From: CAZQFV01 sp964592645
GTDB lineage: Bacteria; Chloroflexota; Chloroflexia; DTKN01
Length of the DNA stretch: 64,000 bases
Assembly (NCBI GenBank): GCA_964592645.1
Contig: CAZQFV010000007.1
Span: 88,321-152,320, forward strand
Direction: 5' to 3'
In this document: positions 42,521 to 53,103 of the stretch, piece after piece
Position numbering within the stretch: position 1 is the stretch's first letter
Layout: every line of letters starts with the position of its first letter
Position numbers and translations under genes: made by a program
Notes under the pieces: model-generated
The model's input: only the letters and a program-made list of their open reading frames with translations
Told to the model about the DNA's origin: nothing
Database searches by the model: none

Positions 42521-45500
42521 AGCGGCGCGCGGACCGGCGATGACCCCGCCAGGACCAGGCCGCCGCCCCGACCAACAGCACCGCCGCTGCCAGGGAGATG
42601 CCCAGCCCTACCCCCCGCCACGGCGTCAGGCCAAAGGTCACCCGTACCCGGTGCATGCCGCCCTCCAGGACCAAGTCCATCAATCCGTAGCTGTTCTGCA
42701 CTGTCAGCGGGCGCGGCGCGCCGTCCACCGTCAGCCGCCAGGCCGGCCAGTAGTGGGTGGCGATGCGCAGCTGCGCCGGCCCGTTGGCCTCGATGAGCCA
42801 TTCGTACTCCATCCCCTGCACCCGGCTCTCCAGGATGCGTACCTCCCCCGCCACCAGCAGCAGGCGGCTTTCCGGGGCCGGTTCGGGCGGGCGCTCCCCG
42901 GCCCAGGCGGGCTCGTACTCGCCCGTCGTGGTCACCTCGATCCCCTGCGCGGCAATGACCTGGGGGGCATAGTCGTCATCGGCGATGTCATAGTACTTCT
43001 CGGGGTAGGCCCGGGGCATGCCGGTGATCAGCAGCAGGCCCAGCACCGCCCACACCAGCCAGCGCCGACGCACCTCCGGCATCGCCAGCACCGGCAGGCC
43101 GGCGACCAGGGCGGTGGCGAACGCCGCCAGCACCAGGGCCCGCCAGGGGAACTCCAGGTACTGCAGCAGCGGCAGGGCGTTCCAGAGGGCGATGGAGTTG
43201 TCGGTGCACAGGAAGACGGCCAGGAGCAGAATCCAGACAAAGAACCAGAAGTGCGCCCAGCCCTCCCCCTTTTCCCGTAGCTGCGCCCGCAGCACCCGGG
43301 AGACCACGATGCCGGATAGCAGCAGCAGCAGGTGGGCCAGCCCCAGCCCGAACGACATCCCGTCCGGCATGCCCGGCAGCGACAGGCCGTAGCCCCACGG
43401 GGAGTAGAGCAGTTGGTGCAGGTAGACAAAGTGGTTCCGATAGTTCAGGTAGCCGCCGAGCAGGTTGGCGACCCTGACCCAGTGCCGCTCCAGGAGGGCC
43501 GGCAGCCAGAAAAAGGCCGCCAGCCCCAGCCCCAGGGCCAGGACCATCGCGCCGCGGGCCAACGTCCGCCAGCGCCGGGCGCGCACGGCCAGGAAGACGA
43601 CATAGGCGGCCAGCATAGGCACCGTCAGCAGCGCCACGGGGTTGCTGCTGAGCATGAGCAGGGCCACCGCGCCGGCCCCCAGCAGCAGGTAGCGCGCCTC
43701 CCCGTACCGCCGGGGCATCGGGCCGCTCTGGCCGGGAAAGCTCCAGCGCAGCAGGCCCCAGCAGGCCCAGGGGATCCAGGCCATGGCGGCAAAGTCGGCC
43801 AGGGCGTAGCGCACGTAGAGGTTCACCAGGGTGTAGGGGGCCATCACATAGGCCGCGCCGGCCACCATCCCCCCGGGCTGGCCGAAAAGGTCGCGGGCGA
43901 AAAAATACATCCCCAGGCCGGCCAACAGCAGCAGCGCCAGGCAGGCCAGGTTCAGCGCCACCACCAGGCTCGTGCCCAGGGCGTGAAAGAGCGCCGCCAG
44001 GTAGTAGACCACCGGCGGGTTGAATAGGAAAAAGGGCTGCCCGTAGCCGCGGCTCAGATCGGGGGCCCACCCGGGAAAGAGACGTCCCTCCTGCAGCCCG
44101 CGGTAGAACTCCACCGCCCGCGGCAGGTACTCCAGGGCGTCGTGCCCGCTCATCTGCCGGAGCTGCAGCGTCGGCAGGCCGGCCAGCAGGATAAAGAGCA
44201 GCAGCAGGGCGATCCACTTTCCTTCCTCTTCCCAGAGAGCCGCCAGCCGGACCACGCCGCGCCCCACGCGCCGCGCCGGCCCGGCCGGCGGGCGGGCGAG
44301 CACCGCCGTCCACCGCCGGACCCACGGCCCCCAACGCCGCCGCTGCCACTCCAGCGCCGCCGCCAGGGCCAGCGCCGCCAGGCCGGCGATGCCCAGCGCC
44401 CCGCGCAGCGGCCCCGGCTCGTAGCGAAAGACGGCCTGGTGCCGCCCCGTCTCCACGCTCACCCCGACAAAGCTGGGGGCCAGCATCGCCGTCTCTGCCG
44501 GCCGTCCGTCCAGCGTCACCTGCCAGCCGGGGTGGTAGGTTTCCTTCAACATCAGCCAGCAGGACCGCCCGGCGTAGAAATCCACGGCGTAGCTGTTGCC
44601 GGCGAGGCCCTCGTTCAACACCAGGCCGCACGGCTCCCGCCCGGCCGGTGCCGACCATTCAGCAATTGTCTGCCCGGCCGCGGCAAAGGGCACGCCGCCG
44701 CCGGCCGGCTCATCGCCCAGCACAATCTGTGGATGCTCCTTGGCCTCCACCAGCCCGCTCCAGAGCCAGGCCCGCGCGGCGGCGAACCAGTCGCCCTTCT
44801 GACCGTAGAGGAGAAAATCGCTGTCCACCAGGTCAAAGTAGCCCGTCGTCGCCACGGCGTAGAGCCGGTGCCGGCCATAGGCCCCGACGAACCGGGCAAA
44901 GGCCGGGGCCCCCTGGCCCGCGGGCACGATCACGTAGCGCAGGTTAAAGAGGTTAAAGGTCGCCGGCCGGCTCTCGTCGAGATACCCCTCGATGTCGGCG
45001 TTGAGCGAGAGGGCATGGTAGAGGTAGCCCGGGCTGTCGAACCCGTGGGACGGCAGCAGCGCGTAGATGGGTACGCTGCCGATGCGGTAGCCGTCGCCCC
45101 AGCCCGCGGCCCGGCCGGCATAGACCCGCCCGGGCGGCATTCCCCGCAGGTCGGCGAGCAGCCTGTCGAACGCCCCGTCGTCGGCCTGGAAAGCGGCGGC
45201 GTTCTCCCGCATCCAGCGGCCGTTCTGCAGCAGGTAGGTGGCGCGCTCGTAATAGACCGGCGCCAGCAGCCCCAGCGTCGCCACCACGACGGCGATAAAG
45301 GGCCAGCGCGGCCGCTGGCGCAACGCCTGCTCCCAGAGCCAGCCCAGACCGATGCCGCATAGCCCGATGGCCCCCAGGTGCACCGGGGCGATCAGCCGGT
45401 GCAGGTGCAGATCCCGGGAAAGCGGCAGCGCGTTCAGCAGCACGCCCCACGTCGGCCGGCCGAAGTAGAGGAGCAGCCAGGCCAGAAAGAAAACGACCGC

Positions 45501-46445
45501 GAACCGGTAGCGCTCGTCCTTCCAGTGGAACAGCCCCACGGCCAGCCCCACCCCGGCCAGGATGGTCAGCGAGGGGAAGCGGCCAAAGTCGAGCAGTTCG
45601 CCCTTCACCAGGGCGGTGAGCGTCCACTGCCAGCCGTAGGCGTCGTACTTGCCGGGATCCTCCCAGACGCTGCGGTTCATGTAGGCCCGGTCCAGGAAAA
45701 AGGGCACCAGGAAATAGGCCGCCAGCAGGGCCACCAGTAGGTAGACTATAGCCAGGCGGCCGGCCCGCCGGCCGGCCGGGCGCAGCCCGCCCAGGAAGAG
45801 GAAGAGCAGCCCCGACAGCAGCGCCACGTAGCCCAGCACGGTGTGCGAGAGCAGGGTCGCCGCCAGGAGCAGGGCCGTCCCGGTGTAGCCTCTGCCGTCG
45901 CGCAGCGTCCGGTAGAGCCCGGCCAGGGCCGGCGGGAGCAGCCACATGCCCCAGAGCTGCGTATAGAGCCCGGAGCCGCGCCAGATGTAGGAGCCCATGT
46001 CCAGCCCCAGGAGCCCGTTTGTTGCCAGCAGCGAGGAGACCACCCCGGCCAGGGCGGCCGGCCGCGCCCGGAAGCCCAGCCGCCGGGCAGCCCAGTAGAC
46101 GGACAGCGGGAAGGTGGCCAGCAGGAGGTAGCGCAGCCAGTTGAACAGCGTACCCAGGGGGACGGCCCCCAGGAGCGCCCGGTACAGCAGGGCGGTGCCC
46201 ACGTGCGGCAGGTGCTGGTAGTGGTGGAAGAGCGGGTACCCTTGGACAAAGTAGGGCACCCACGGGTCGGTGGGATCCTCGCCGCGCGCCAGCGCATCGG
46301 CGGCGCGCTGGACCAGCGGCAGGTGCAGCGCGGCGTCGTTGAGGGGCGGCGCGTCAACCGCCACCTCCGGCCACAACAGGGCCAGGTTGAAGGCGATCGC
46401 TCCCAGCAGGAGCGCCGCTGCCACCAGGTTGGCCTTGTCTTTCAT
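42519..46445 (-). CDS. Duplicated GT-C/YfhO-like membrane protein
   Basis: A 1308-residue polytopic membrane protein made of two related halves. Each half has a first loop typical of GT-C enzymes ('PPLNDAALHLPLVQRAADALARGEDP' near residue 40; 'MSGHDALEYLPRAVEFYRGLQEGRLFPGW' near residue 740), 8-12 helices, and an extracytoplasmic beta domain ending in a 'YHPGWQVTLDGRPAE' or 'YWPAWRLTVDGAPRP' motif. Known YfhO-like proteins use undecaprenyl- or dolichyl-phosphate sugars; an equivalent activity is inferred here. ATG 46445 follows GGGGGGATCG. It has a consensus promoter. Confidence 0.8.
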   Translation of the reverse strand: MKDKANLVAAALLLGAIAFNLALLWPEVAVDAPPLNDAALHLPLVQRAADALARGEDPTDPWVPYFVQGYPLFHHYQHLPHVGTALLYRALLGAVPLGTLFNWLRYLLLATFPLSVYWAARRLGFRARPAALAGVVSSLLATNGLLGLDMGSYIWRGSGLYTQLWGMWLLPPALAGLYRTLRDGRGYTGTALLLAATLLSHTVLGYVALLSGLLFLFLGGLRPAGRRAGRLAIVYLLVALLAAYFLVPFFLDRAYMNRSVWEDPGKYDAYGWQWTLTALVKGELLDFGRFPSLTILAGVGLAVGLFHWKDERYRFAVVFFLAWLLLYFGRPTWGVLLNALPLSRDLHLHRLIAPVHLGAIGLCGIGLGWLWEQALRQRPRWPFIAVVVATLGLLAPVYYERATYLLQNGRWMRENAAAFQADDGAFDRLLADLRGMPPGRVYAGRAAGWGDGYRIGSVPIYALLPSHGFDSPGYLYHALSLNADIEGYLDESRPATFNLFNLRYVIVPAGQGAPAFARFVGAYGRHRLYAVATTGYFDLVDSDFLLYGQKGDWFAAARAWLWSGLVEAKEHPQIVLGDEPAGGGVPFAAAGQTIAEWSAPAGREPCGLVLNEGLAGNSYAVDFYAGRSCWLMLKETYHPGWQVTLDGRPAETAMLAPSFVGVSVETGRHQAVFRYEPGPLRGALGIAGLAALALAAALEWQRRRWGPWVRRWTAVLARPPAGPARRVGRGVVRLAALWEEEGKWIALLLLFILLAGLPTLQLRQMSGHDALEYLPRAVEFYRGLQEGRLFPGWAPDLSRGYGQPFFLFNPPVVYYLAALFHALGTSLVVALNLACLALLLLAGLGMYFFARDLFGQPGGMVAGAAYVMAPYTLVNLYVRYALADFAAMAWIPWACWGLLRWSFPGQSGPMPRRYGEARYLLLGAGAVALLMLSSNPVALLTVPMLAAYVVFLAVRARRWRTLARGAMVLALGLGLAAFFWLPALLERHWVRVANLLGGYLNYRNHFVYLHQLLYSPWGYGLSLPGMPDGMSFGLGLAHLLLLLSGIVVSRVLRAQLREKGEGWAHFWFFVWILLLAVFLCTDNSIALWNALPLLQYLEFPWRALVLAAFATALVAGLPVLAMPEVRRRWLVWAVLGLLLITGMPRAYPEKYYDIADDDYAPQVIAAQGIEVTTTGEYEPAWAGERPPEPAPESRLLLVAGEVRILESRVQGMEYEWLIEANGPAQLRIATHYWPAWRLTVDGAPRPLTVQNSYGLMDLVLEGGMHRVRVTFGLTPWRGVGLGISLAAAVLLVGAAAWSWRGHRRSARR

Positions 46446-46472
46446 CGATCCCCCCGAGCAGCGTCGGCCCTT

Positions 46473-46501
46473 ATTGTAGCGGGTCCGGGCCGACTTGTCA
46501 A
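46473..46501 (-). promoter_or_regulatory. Promoter of the GT-C-like gene
   Basis: TTGACA (46501-46496), 17 bp, TACAAT (46478-46473) on the minus strand. Confidence 0.8.
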
Positions 46502-46601
46502 AGTGCGCATGGTCGTGCCGGGGATGGAGCGCGGGGCGTGTGCCGATAACCCGGTGGAGCTCGTGCGCTGGGCCGGATCGGGTATTTGGTGAGTCAGGCA
46601 C

Positions 46602-46630
46602 TTGCCGGGCGGGAGGTTTTGGTGTAAACT
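46602..46630 (+). promoter_or_regulatory. Promoter of the small membrane protein gene
   Basis: TTGCCG (46602-46607), 17 bp, TAAACT (46625-46630), 32 bp before the start codon. It is weaker than the others. Confidence 0.5.
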
Positions 46631-46662
46631 AAAGACACAGTTTGACGACTCTAGGAGGAGCT

Positions 46663-46896
46663 ATGAAGAACGTCCTTGGTTTCCTGGGCAGCATGAACGG
46701 CCGCATCGTCCGCGCCGTCGCCGGCATCGTCCTGATCATCCTGGGCCTGGTCCTGGTCCGGGGCGTCGGGGGCTGGATCCTGGCGATCGTCGGCCTGGTC
46801 CCCCTAGCGGCCGGCCTGTTCGACTTCTGCCTCTTTGCCCCGCTCTTCGGCCTGCCTTTCCAGGGCAAGGCGCTGCGCGAGGCAGTGAAGAAGTAG
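46663..46896 (+). CDS. DUF2892-type small membrane protein
   Basis: A 77-residue protein with two transmembrane helices ('IVRAVAGIVLIILGLVLVRG' and 'WILAIVGLVPLAAGLFDFCLFAPLFG'). The G-x-x-R-x-x-x-G-x-x-L-x-x-x-G spacing and the final 'CLFAPLFGL' pattern are typical of DUF2892 proteins (compare the membrane part of YgaP). Function unknown. CTAGGAGGAGCT gives a very strong ribosome binding site. It ends two bases before the convergent methyltransferase gene. Confidence 0.8.
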   Translation: MKNVLGFLGSMNGRIVRAVAGIVLIILGLVLVRGVGGWILAIVGLVPLAAGLFDFCLFAPLFGLPFQGKALREAVKK

Positions 46897-46897
46897 A

Positions 46898-48082
46898 TCA
46901 GGGCAGCGGCCGCGAGCCCCGCAGCACCTTGTACCGGGAATCGCTGTAGACGGTTTCGACGCGGCCCAGCGCCTCGCGCATGGCCTCCTCGTAGCGGATA
47001 AACCGGTTGGCCACCAGGTAGAACCGCCCGCCGGGCCGCAGGACGCGCGCGCCATCGGCGATGAACTGCCGGGCCACGTCGTAGGTCGTCGCCTTGCCCT
47101 GGTGAAAGGGCGGGTTGGTGGCCACCACGTCGAAGGCGATCCCCTGGACGGCGGCGACGCCGTCGCCGGCCAGGACCGTGCAATGGCCCAGCCCGTGCAG
47201 CGCCACCGTCCGCCGGGCCGCCTCCACCGCCTCCACGTCGGCGTCCACCAGGTAGACCTGCCTCGCCGTCCCGGCCGCCACCAGCCCCACCAGTCCATAG
47301 CCGCAGCCCAGGTCGAGCACCGTCTCACACGGGGCTACCTCCATCGCCGCGAGCAGCGCCTCCGTGCCGCGGTCCAGGCGGTCCCAGGAAAAGACCCCCG
47401 GCCGCGAGCAGACGGCGATCCTTTTTCCGCCTACGGCGACCTCGAACCGGGCAAAGCGCCCATGGTCCAGCCACTCCTCCTGGAAAGCGGGGGGCACGGC
47501 CGTGCCGGTCCCCTTGACGGCCACGCCGACGCGGTGCCCTTTGCGGTAGGCCAGCGTCTCCACCTGGCCAAAGAGTTCCCCGGCCTGGCGCAGGGCCGGC
47601 CGGATGCCCTCGTCGTTGGCCCCCGCCAGGTAGAGGCGCCCGCCGGGCCGCAGGACCTTCCAGGCGTCCCAGATCGTCTGCAAGGCGGGCAGGTGGCCCT
47701 TCGGAAGCCGCGCCACCACCAGATCGGCCGGTCGGTCCGGCTGAAAATGGCTGGTGCCGTGGCTGTGATGCACCGGCAGATCGGGGAAACCGTTGGCCGC
47801 GGCCGTGCGGCGCGCCGCCTCCACGGCGACGATGTGCGGGTCGGCCATCGTCACCGCGCCCGCCCCCAGGGCCGCCGCCACCACCCCCACCAGCCCGGCG
47901 CCGCTGTGAAAATGGACCACCGCGGCGCCGCGCTCCACCGACACGGTCTCGGCCAGGAGCAGGGCGGCGACATCGGCCGGCCACGCCCCGGGCAGGCCAG
48001 GCCGGTGGACCACGAGGAACTCGCGGCCCTCCACCAGTACCGGCGTCGTCTGCCAATGGGCATCTTCGGCTTGCCGGAGCAT
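46898..48082 (-). CDS. rsmC: RsmC-like two-domain methyltransferase
   Basis: A 394-residue protein with an N-terminal degenerate and a C-terminal active SAM methyltransferase domain, as in RsmC (16S rRNA m2G1207) and RlmG. The active domain shows 'VLDLGCGYGLVGLVAA' (SAM motif I), 'LVDADVEAVEAARR' and the catalytic 'VVATNPPFHQG', with NPPFH being the N2-guanine signature. RlmG is the main alternative. No obvious partner genes. The ATG begins MLRQAEDAHW. Confidence 0.75.
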   Translation of the reverse strand: MLRQAEDAHWQTTPVLVEGREFLVVHRPGLPGAWPADVAALLLAETVSVERGAAVVHFHSGAGLVGVVAAALGAGAVTMADPHIVAVEAARRTAAANGFPDLPVHHSHGTSHFQPDRPADLVVARLPKGHLPALQTIWDAWKVLRPGGRLYLAGANDEGIRPALRQAGELFGQVETLAYRKGHRVGVAVKGTGTAVPPAFQEEWLDHGRFARFEVAVGGKRIAVCSRPGVFSWDRLDRGTEALLAAMEVAPCETVLDLGCGYGLVGLVAAGTARQVYLVDADVEAVEAARRTVALHGLGHCTVLAGDGVAAVQGIAFDVVATNPPFHQGKATTYDVARQFIADGARVLRPGGRFYLVANRFIRYEEAMREALGRVETVYSDSRYKVLRGSRPLP

Positions 48083-48106
48083 GGCCTCAACCCTGGCGAT
48101 AGAGCT

Positions 48107-48622
48107 TCAGCGCCTTTCTTGCCATCCCCGCACCATCTCCCGCTGCTCCGGGGTCTCCGGGGAGCACCGGACGCTGGCCACGCCCCGGCGCAGCCGGGCG
48201 ATCTCGCAGAGGGCCTCCTCGCCCGGCATCCCCCGCCGCACCAGGTAGCAGCCCACCACCGTCCCGGTGCGCCCCGAACCGCCCCAGCAGTGCAGGTAGA
48301 GGGAGCGGCCGGCGGCCAACGCAGCGTCGATGGCGTCGAGGATGGCGGCCATCTCTTCCACGGTGGGGATGGAAAAATCATGGATCGGCATGCGTCGGTA
48401 GACAACGGGCCGGCCGGCGGCGGCCTCCCGGAGGAACGGCTCGTAGGGGTTCAGCTCCTCCGCCTCGGTGAGGTCCAGGAAAAAGTCCACCCCCACCGCC
48501 AGCAGCCGGTGTACCTTCTCGCGGGCCTCGTCGTCGTCGACGTCGCCGGGATACCCGCCGGCCAGGAAGCGGCCGGGGAGTACCCAGTAGGAGTTGGGGA
48601 TGGGGTGATCGGGCAGCTTCAC
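48107..48622 (-). CDS. Dual-specificity/tyrosine phosphatase-like protein
   Basis: A 171-residue phosphatase. The signature loop is HCWGGSGRTG (CX5R), with a general-acid Asp probable in 'MPIHDFSIPT'. The N-terminal 'IPNSYWVLPGRFLAGGYPGD' segment is seen in bacterial and plant atypical dual-specificity phosphatases. The start is GTG at 48622, overlapping the stop of the HAD gene (GTGA), so the two phosphatases are co-translated. The substrate is unknown. Confidence 0.85.
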   Translation of the reverse strand: MKLPDHPIPNSYWVLPGRFLAGGYPGDVDDDEAREKVHRLLAVGVDFFLDLTEAEELNPYEPFLREAAAGRPVVYRRMPIHDFSIPTVEEMAAILDAIDAALAAGRSLYLHCWGGSGRTGTVVGCYLVRRGMPGEEALCEIARLRRGVASVRCSPETPEQREMVRGWQERR

Positions 48623-49398
48623 GGCAGCGTTCCCGGCAGGTCGGCCAGCGAGTCCAGGATCAGGTCCGGCTGCACCGGCCCCTCCAGGTCCTGGGGGCGG
48701 AAATGTCCGGTGCGCAGCAGCACCGTGCGCATGCCCGCCGCCCGCCCGCCGGCCACGTCCGACTCCACCCGGTCGCCCACGCCGAGGGCCTGCTCCGCCG
48801 TCACGCCCAGCTCTGCCAGGGCCATCTGATAGCAGATCGGCGAGGGTTTGCCCACCAGAGTAGCCCGGCGCCCGCTGGCCCGCTCCAGCAGCGCCAGCCA
48901 CCCGCCGACGTTCACGGTGGGGCCGTTCTTTCCCAGGTCGTAGGGGTCGGCCTGCATCACGACAAAATCGGCCCCGTCCCACAGGACGCGCAGGACGCGG
49001 TTCAGCAGCTCGTAGGTGAACTTGGCAGCCATGTCGCCCAGGGCGACGCACGCGGCCCCCTCCTCCACCAGCTCCAGTCCGGCGAACTCCTCCAGCGCGT
49101 CGCCGTCGAGGAGCACCCAGGTGCGCGGCCGGCCGTGCTGCCGCAGGTACTGCGCCGTCAGGTAGGAGGCGGTGAGCACCTCTCCGGCCTCCACCGGCAG
49201 CCCCATCCGCTGCAGGTCGCGGGCCAGCGTGGCCCGCGAGCGGCGGGTAATGTTGGTGAGCAGGCGAAAGGGGTAGCCCCGGCGGCGGAACTCTTCCAGC
49301 GCCTCGGCGGCGCCGGGGATCGCCTGCCCGGCGTGGTACAACACCCCGTCCACATCCAGGATCAGGGCGCGAACACCCTGCAGAGCGCAATCAGCCAT
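48619..49398 (-). CDS. HAD-family phosphatase (NagD/LHPP-like)
   Basis: A 259-residue HAD hydrolase with a C2 cap. Motif I is 'LILDVDGVLYHAGQ' (nucleophile Asp, DxD), motif II 'LLTNITRRS', motif III Lys in 'LVGKPSPICYQMAL', and motif IV 'GVGDRVESDVAGGRAAGM'. This set fits NagD/PNP-like phosphatases that act on small phosphorylated metabolites. Leading gene of a two-gene unit with the dual-specificity phosphatase. The ATG at 49398 begins MADCALQ. Confidence 0.9.
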   Translation of the reverse strand: MADCALQGVRALILDVDGVLYHAGQAIPGAAEALEEFRRRGYPFRLLTNITRRSRATLARDLQRMGLPVEAGEVLTASYLTAQYLRQHGRPRTWVLLDGDALEEFAGLELVEEGAACVALGDMAAKFTYELLNRVLRVLWDGADFVVMQADPYDLGKNGPTVNVGGWLALLERASGRRATLVGKPSPICYQMALAELGVTAEQALGVGDRVESDVAGGRAAGMRTVLLRTGHFRPQDLEGPVQPDLILDSLADLPGTLP

Positions 49399-49421
49399 AT
49401 ATGCTATCCTTTCGCCTTACT

Positions 49422-49475
49422 GACCCCTGCATAGCTCGCTATACTACCTTGAAGCCGAAATCCGCGTGCACCGGC
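49422..49475. repeat. 54-bp dispersed repeat, copy 2
   Basis: The reverse-strand counterpart of 42403-42456, placed just upstream of the HAD gene. It contains CTCGCTATACTACCTTGAAG. Confidence 0.7.
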
Positions 49476-49482
49476 TTGAGAT

Positions 49483-49645
49483 CTATGCAGGGATCAATAT
49501 CTTCTCCCCGCTCCGTATGCAGCCGCACTCGGGCTGGACCTCCAGGGCAAAGTTCAAGTAGACGACCTTGCCGGGGGCAAAGGCGCTCAGAACCGCCTGG
49601 GCCGCCTCGGCCAACCCCTGCTGAAAGTCGTGATCGAGGACTGCT
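49483..49645 (-). pseudogene. Fragment of a DUF362-type protein
   Basis: One minus-strand frame reads 'LDHDFQQGLAEAAQAVLSAFAPGKVVYLNFALEVQPECGCIRSGEKILIPA' up to a TAG at 49483. This resembles the DUF362 core (helix, gK-v-yLNf, then peCDC), but with an in-frame TGA just upstream (about 49646), no start codon, and Gly in place of the expected Asp between the cysteines. It is a remnant of ~54 codons. Besides the repeat and this remnant, 49399-49726 holds nothing else. Confidence 0.45.
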
Positions 49646-49726
49646 GGTCATCGGTTCTCCTGGAATGATCGATTGCACCCATTGTAGCACAACGGGCCAC
49701 GAGCGGCAAACCAGACTTTGTGAGCG

Positions 49727-50122
49727 TTACGGGTTGGGGACAACGGCATCCGGCACCTCCTGCACAATGGGCCACTCCAGGCTGTAGCCTCGACAGAGCC
49801 AGGGCATCGGCACCACCCAGGCCGGGCCCTGGCGCCCGCCGGCCGGCCACAACCCGGCCAGCAGCAAGCTGCGCGCCAGTGGCGTCCGCCAACCATGGCG
49901 GAGGTAGTGCCAACAGCAGCGCAGGCGCGCCCGCAGCGACGGGGCGACGACCCTCGCCCGCCGCGCCGGTGTGTGGAGGAGCCACCCCGCGAGCCGCGGC
50001 GGACAGGTTACCCAGCCGGCCTGGCTGTCGGGCAGTTGGCCCAGCAAGGCCAGCGTGAGAAGACTGAGCAGAACCAGGGTATGTCCAACTTGTGCAATCG
50101 GCCATTTCGTGATATGCTGCAT
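49727..50122 (-). CDS. Hypothetical protein with N-terminal helix
   Basis: A 131-residue basic protein not matched to any family. It starts MQHITKW, has one hydrophobic segment ('VGHTLVLLSLLTLALLGQLP'), then an Arg/Trp/Leu-rich region ('RLRCCWHYLRHGWRTPLARSLLLAGLW'). GAGG precedes the ATG by several bases, and a correctly spaced promoter lies 43 bp upstream, which argues that it is expressed. Confidence 0.5.
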   Translation of the reverse strand: MQHITKWPIAQVGHTLVLLSLLTLALLGQLPDSQAGWVTCPPRLAGWLLHTPARRARVVAPSLRARLRCCWHYLRHGWRTPLARSLLLAGLWPAGGRQGPAWVVPMPWLCRGYSLEWPIVQEVPDAVVPNP

Positions 50123-50164
50123 TGGGGCAACCTCGCATGTGGACGCTGTTTGCTGTGCAGCTAC

Positions 50165-50193
50165 AGTGTACCACGGTTTGCAGGTTGCCTCAA
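50165..50193 (-). promoter_or_regulatory. Promoter of the 131-residue hypothetical gene
   Basis: TTGAGG (50193-50188), 17 bp, TACACT (50170-50165) on the minus strand. The remaining bases up to 50308 show no gene. Confidence 0.5.
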
Positions 50194-50308
50194 CTTTTCA
50201 TTGTGCGCAGCACTCGGCCCCGTTTTTCAGGTTTCTACGAAGCCCGCCGGCTCTTTTTCAGCATCTTTTTCTACAGGGGTATATCCCCAGCGTGAAACGC
50301 TCACGTGC

Positions 50309-50833
50309 TCACCGCCCCACCACCACCCGCGCTGGTCGCAGCAGCCGCCCGTAATAGCGGTAGCCCCGCCGCACCTCCTGGACAACCTGCCCGGGAGGTG
50401 CATCCCCTCCCACCGTGGCCACTGCTTCATGCTCCTGCGGGTCGAACGCCCGGCCCTCCGCCGCCACCGCCTCCACCCCCTCCCGGGCCAGGAAAGACTG
50501 CAACCCGGCCCATGTCAGGCGCAGCCCCTCGCGCAGCCCCGGTTCGTCCTGGTGGGCCAGGGCCTGCTCCAGGTTGTCGGCCACGGCCAGGAACTCCTGC
50601 AGCAGCCGCCGCCGCTCTTCCTCGACCTCCAGGCGGGCGCGCTCCTCCGTCCGCCGGCGGAAGTTGGCCATCTCGGCCATGGCCCGCAGGTAAAGGTCCT
50701 TGTAGTTGTCGGCCGGCTTCGCCGGCTCCATCGAGAAGAGATAGCCCTCGGGCTCTGCCGGGCCGGAAGGCGCGGGCTCCTTTCTTGGCGCTTCTGTCGG
50801 GCGCTCGTCACCGTTTTGAACCGGGATATGCAT
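50309..50833 (-). CDS. grpE: Nucleotide exchange factor GrpE
   Basis: A 174-residue co-chaperone that releases ADP from DnaK. The N-terminal tail is acidic and disordered; the long helix ('YKDLYLRAMAEMANFRRRTEERARLEVEEERRRLLQEFLAVADNLEQALAH') and the beta domain ('FDPQEHEAVATVGGDAPPGQVVQEVRRGYRYYGRLLRPARVVV') are both complete. It lies downstream of dnaK, the reverse of the common grpE-dnaK order. No dnaJ is present in the window. Confidence 0.95.
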   Translation of the reverse strand: MHIPVQNGDERPTEAPRKEPAPSGPAEPEGYLFSMEPAKPADNYKDLYLRAMAEMANFRRRTEERARLEVEEERRRLLQEFLAVADNLEQALAHQDEPGLREGLRLTWAGLQSFLAREGVEAVAAEGRAFDPQEHEAVATVGGDAPPGQVVQEVRRGYRYYGRLLRPARVVVGR

Positions 50834-50908
50834 CGGTTGCTACTCCATATAGTTGCAGCCCTCTGCCGGGTCCGCCGTACCGCCTGGGGCCGTGCCCGGC
50901 AGAGAAGG

Positions 50909-50943
50909 GGCAAGGGGCAAGGGGATTCCCCTTGTCCCTTGCC
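50909..50943. repeat. Hairpin between dnaK and grpE
   Basis: GGCAAGGGGCAAGGGG (50909-50924) and CCCCTTGTCCCTTGCC (50928-50943) pair with one mismatch and a 3-base loop. It sits in the 203-bp dnaK-grpE space and could attenuate or process the message. No T-run follows on the minus strand. Confidence 0.55.
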
Positions 50944-51036
50944 GAATTTGTTTCTCCATGGGACAGGGACCCGTAACGAGCAGCAAGCGTCCCTGGCCAC
51001 AAGTCTTTATCTGTGCATCCGTGGGCACAATCCGCG

Positions 51037-52941
<1,905 letters not shown>

Positions 52942-53103
52942 CGTGCCACCTCCTATCGTTCGATTCGCCCTACAGGATAGGGGGGGCACATTAGAGGAGC
53001 GCTAGAGGGATGTTGGTGGAGCGATAAAGCGGAAAGGCGAGAAAGCGGGCTGCGCGGCGCCGTGCCTGCCGGTATGCAATGGCGCCGGGAGCAGCCGCGG
53101 GCT

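Noticed and set aside
52942..53103. CIRCE operator upstream of dnaK
   Set aside because: TTAGCACTC with its inverted partner is not present; the TTAGAGGAGCGCT-like string is not a match.
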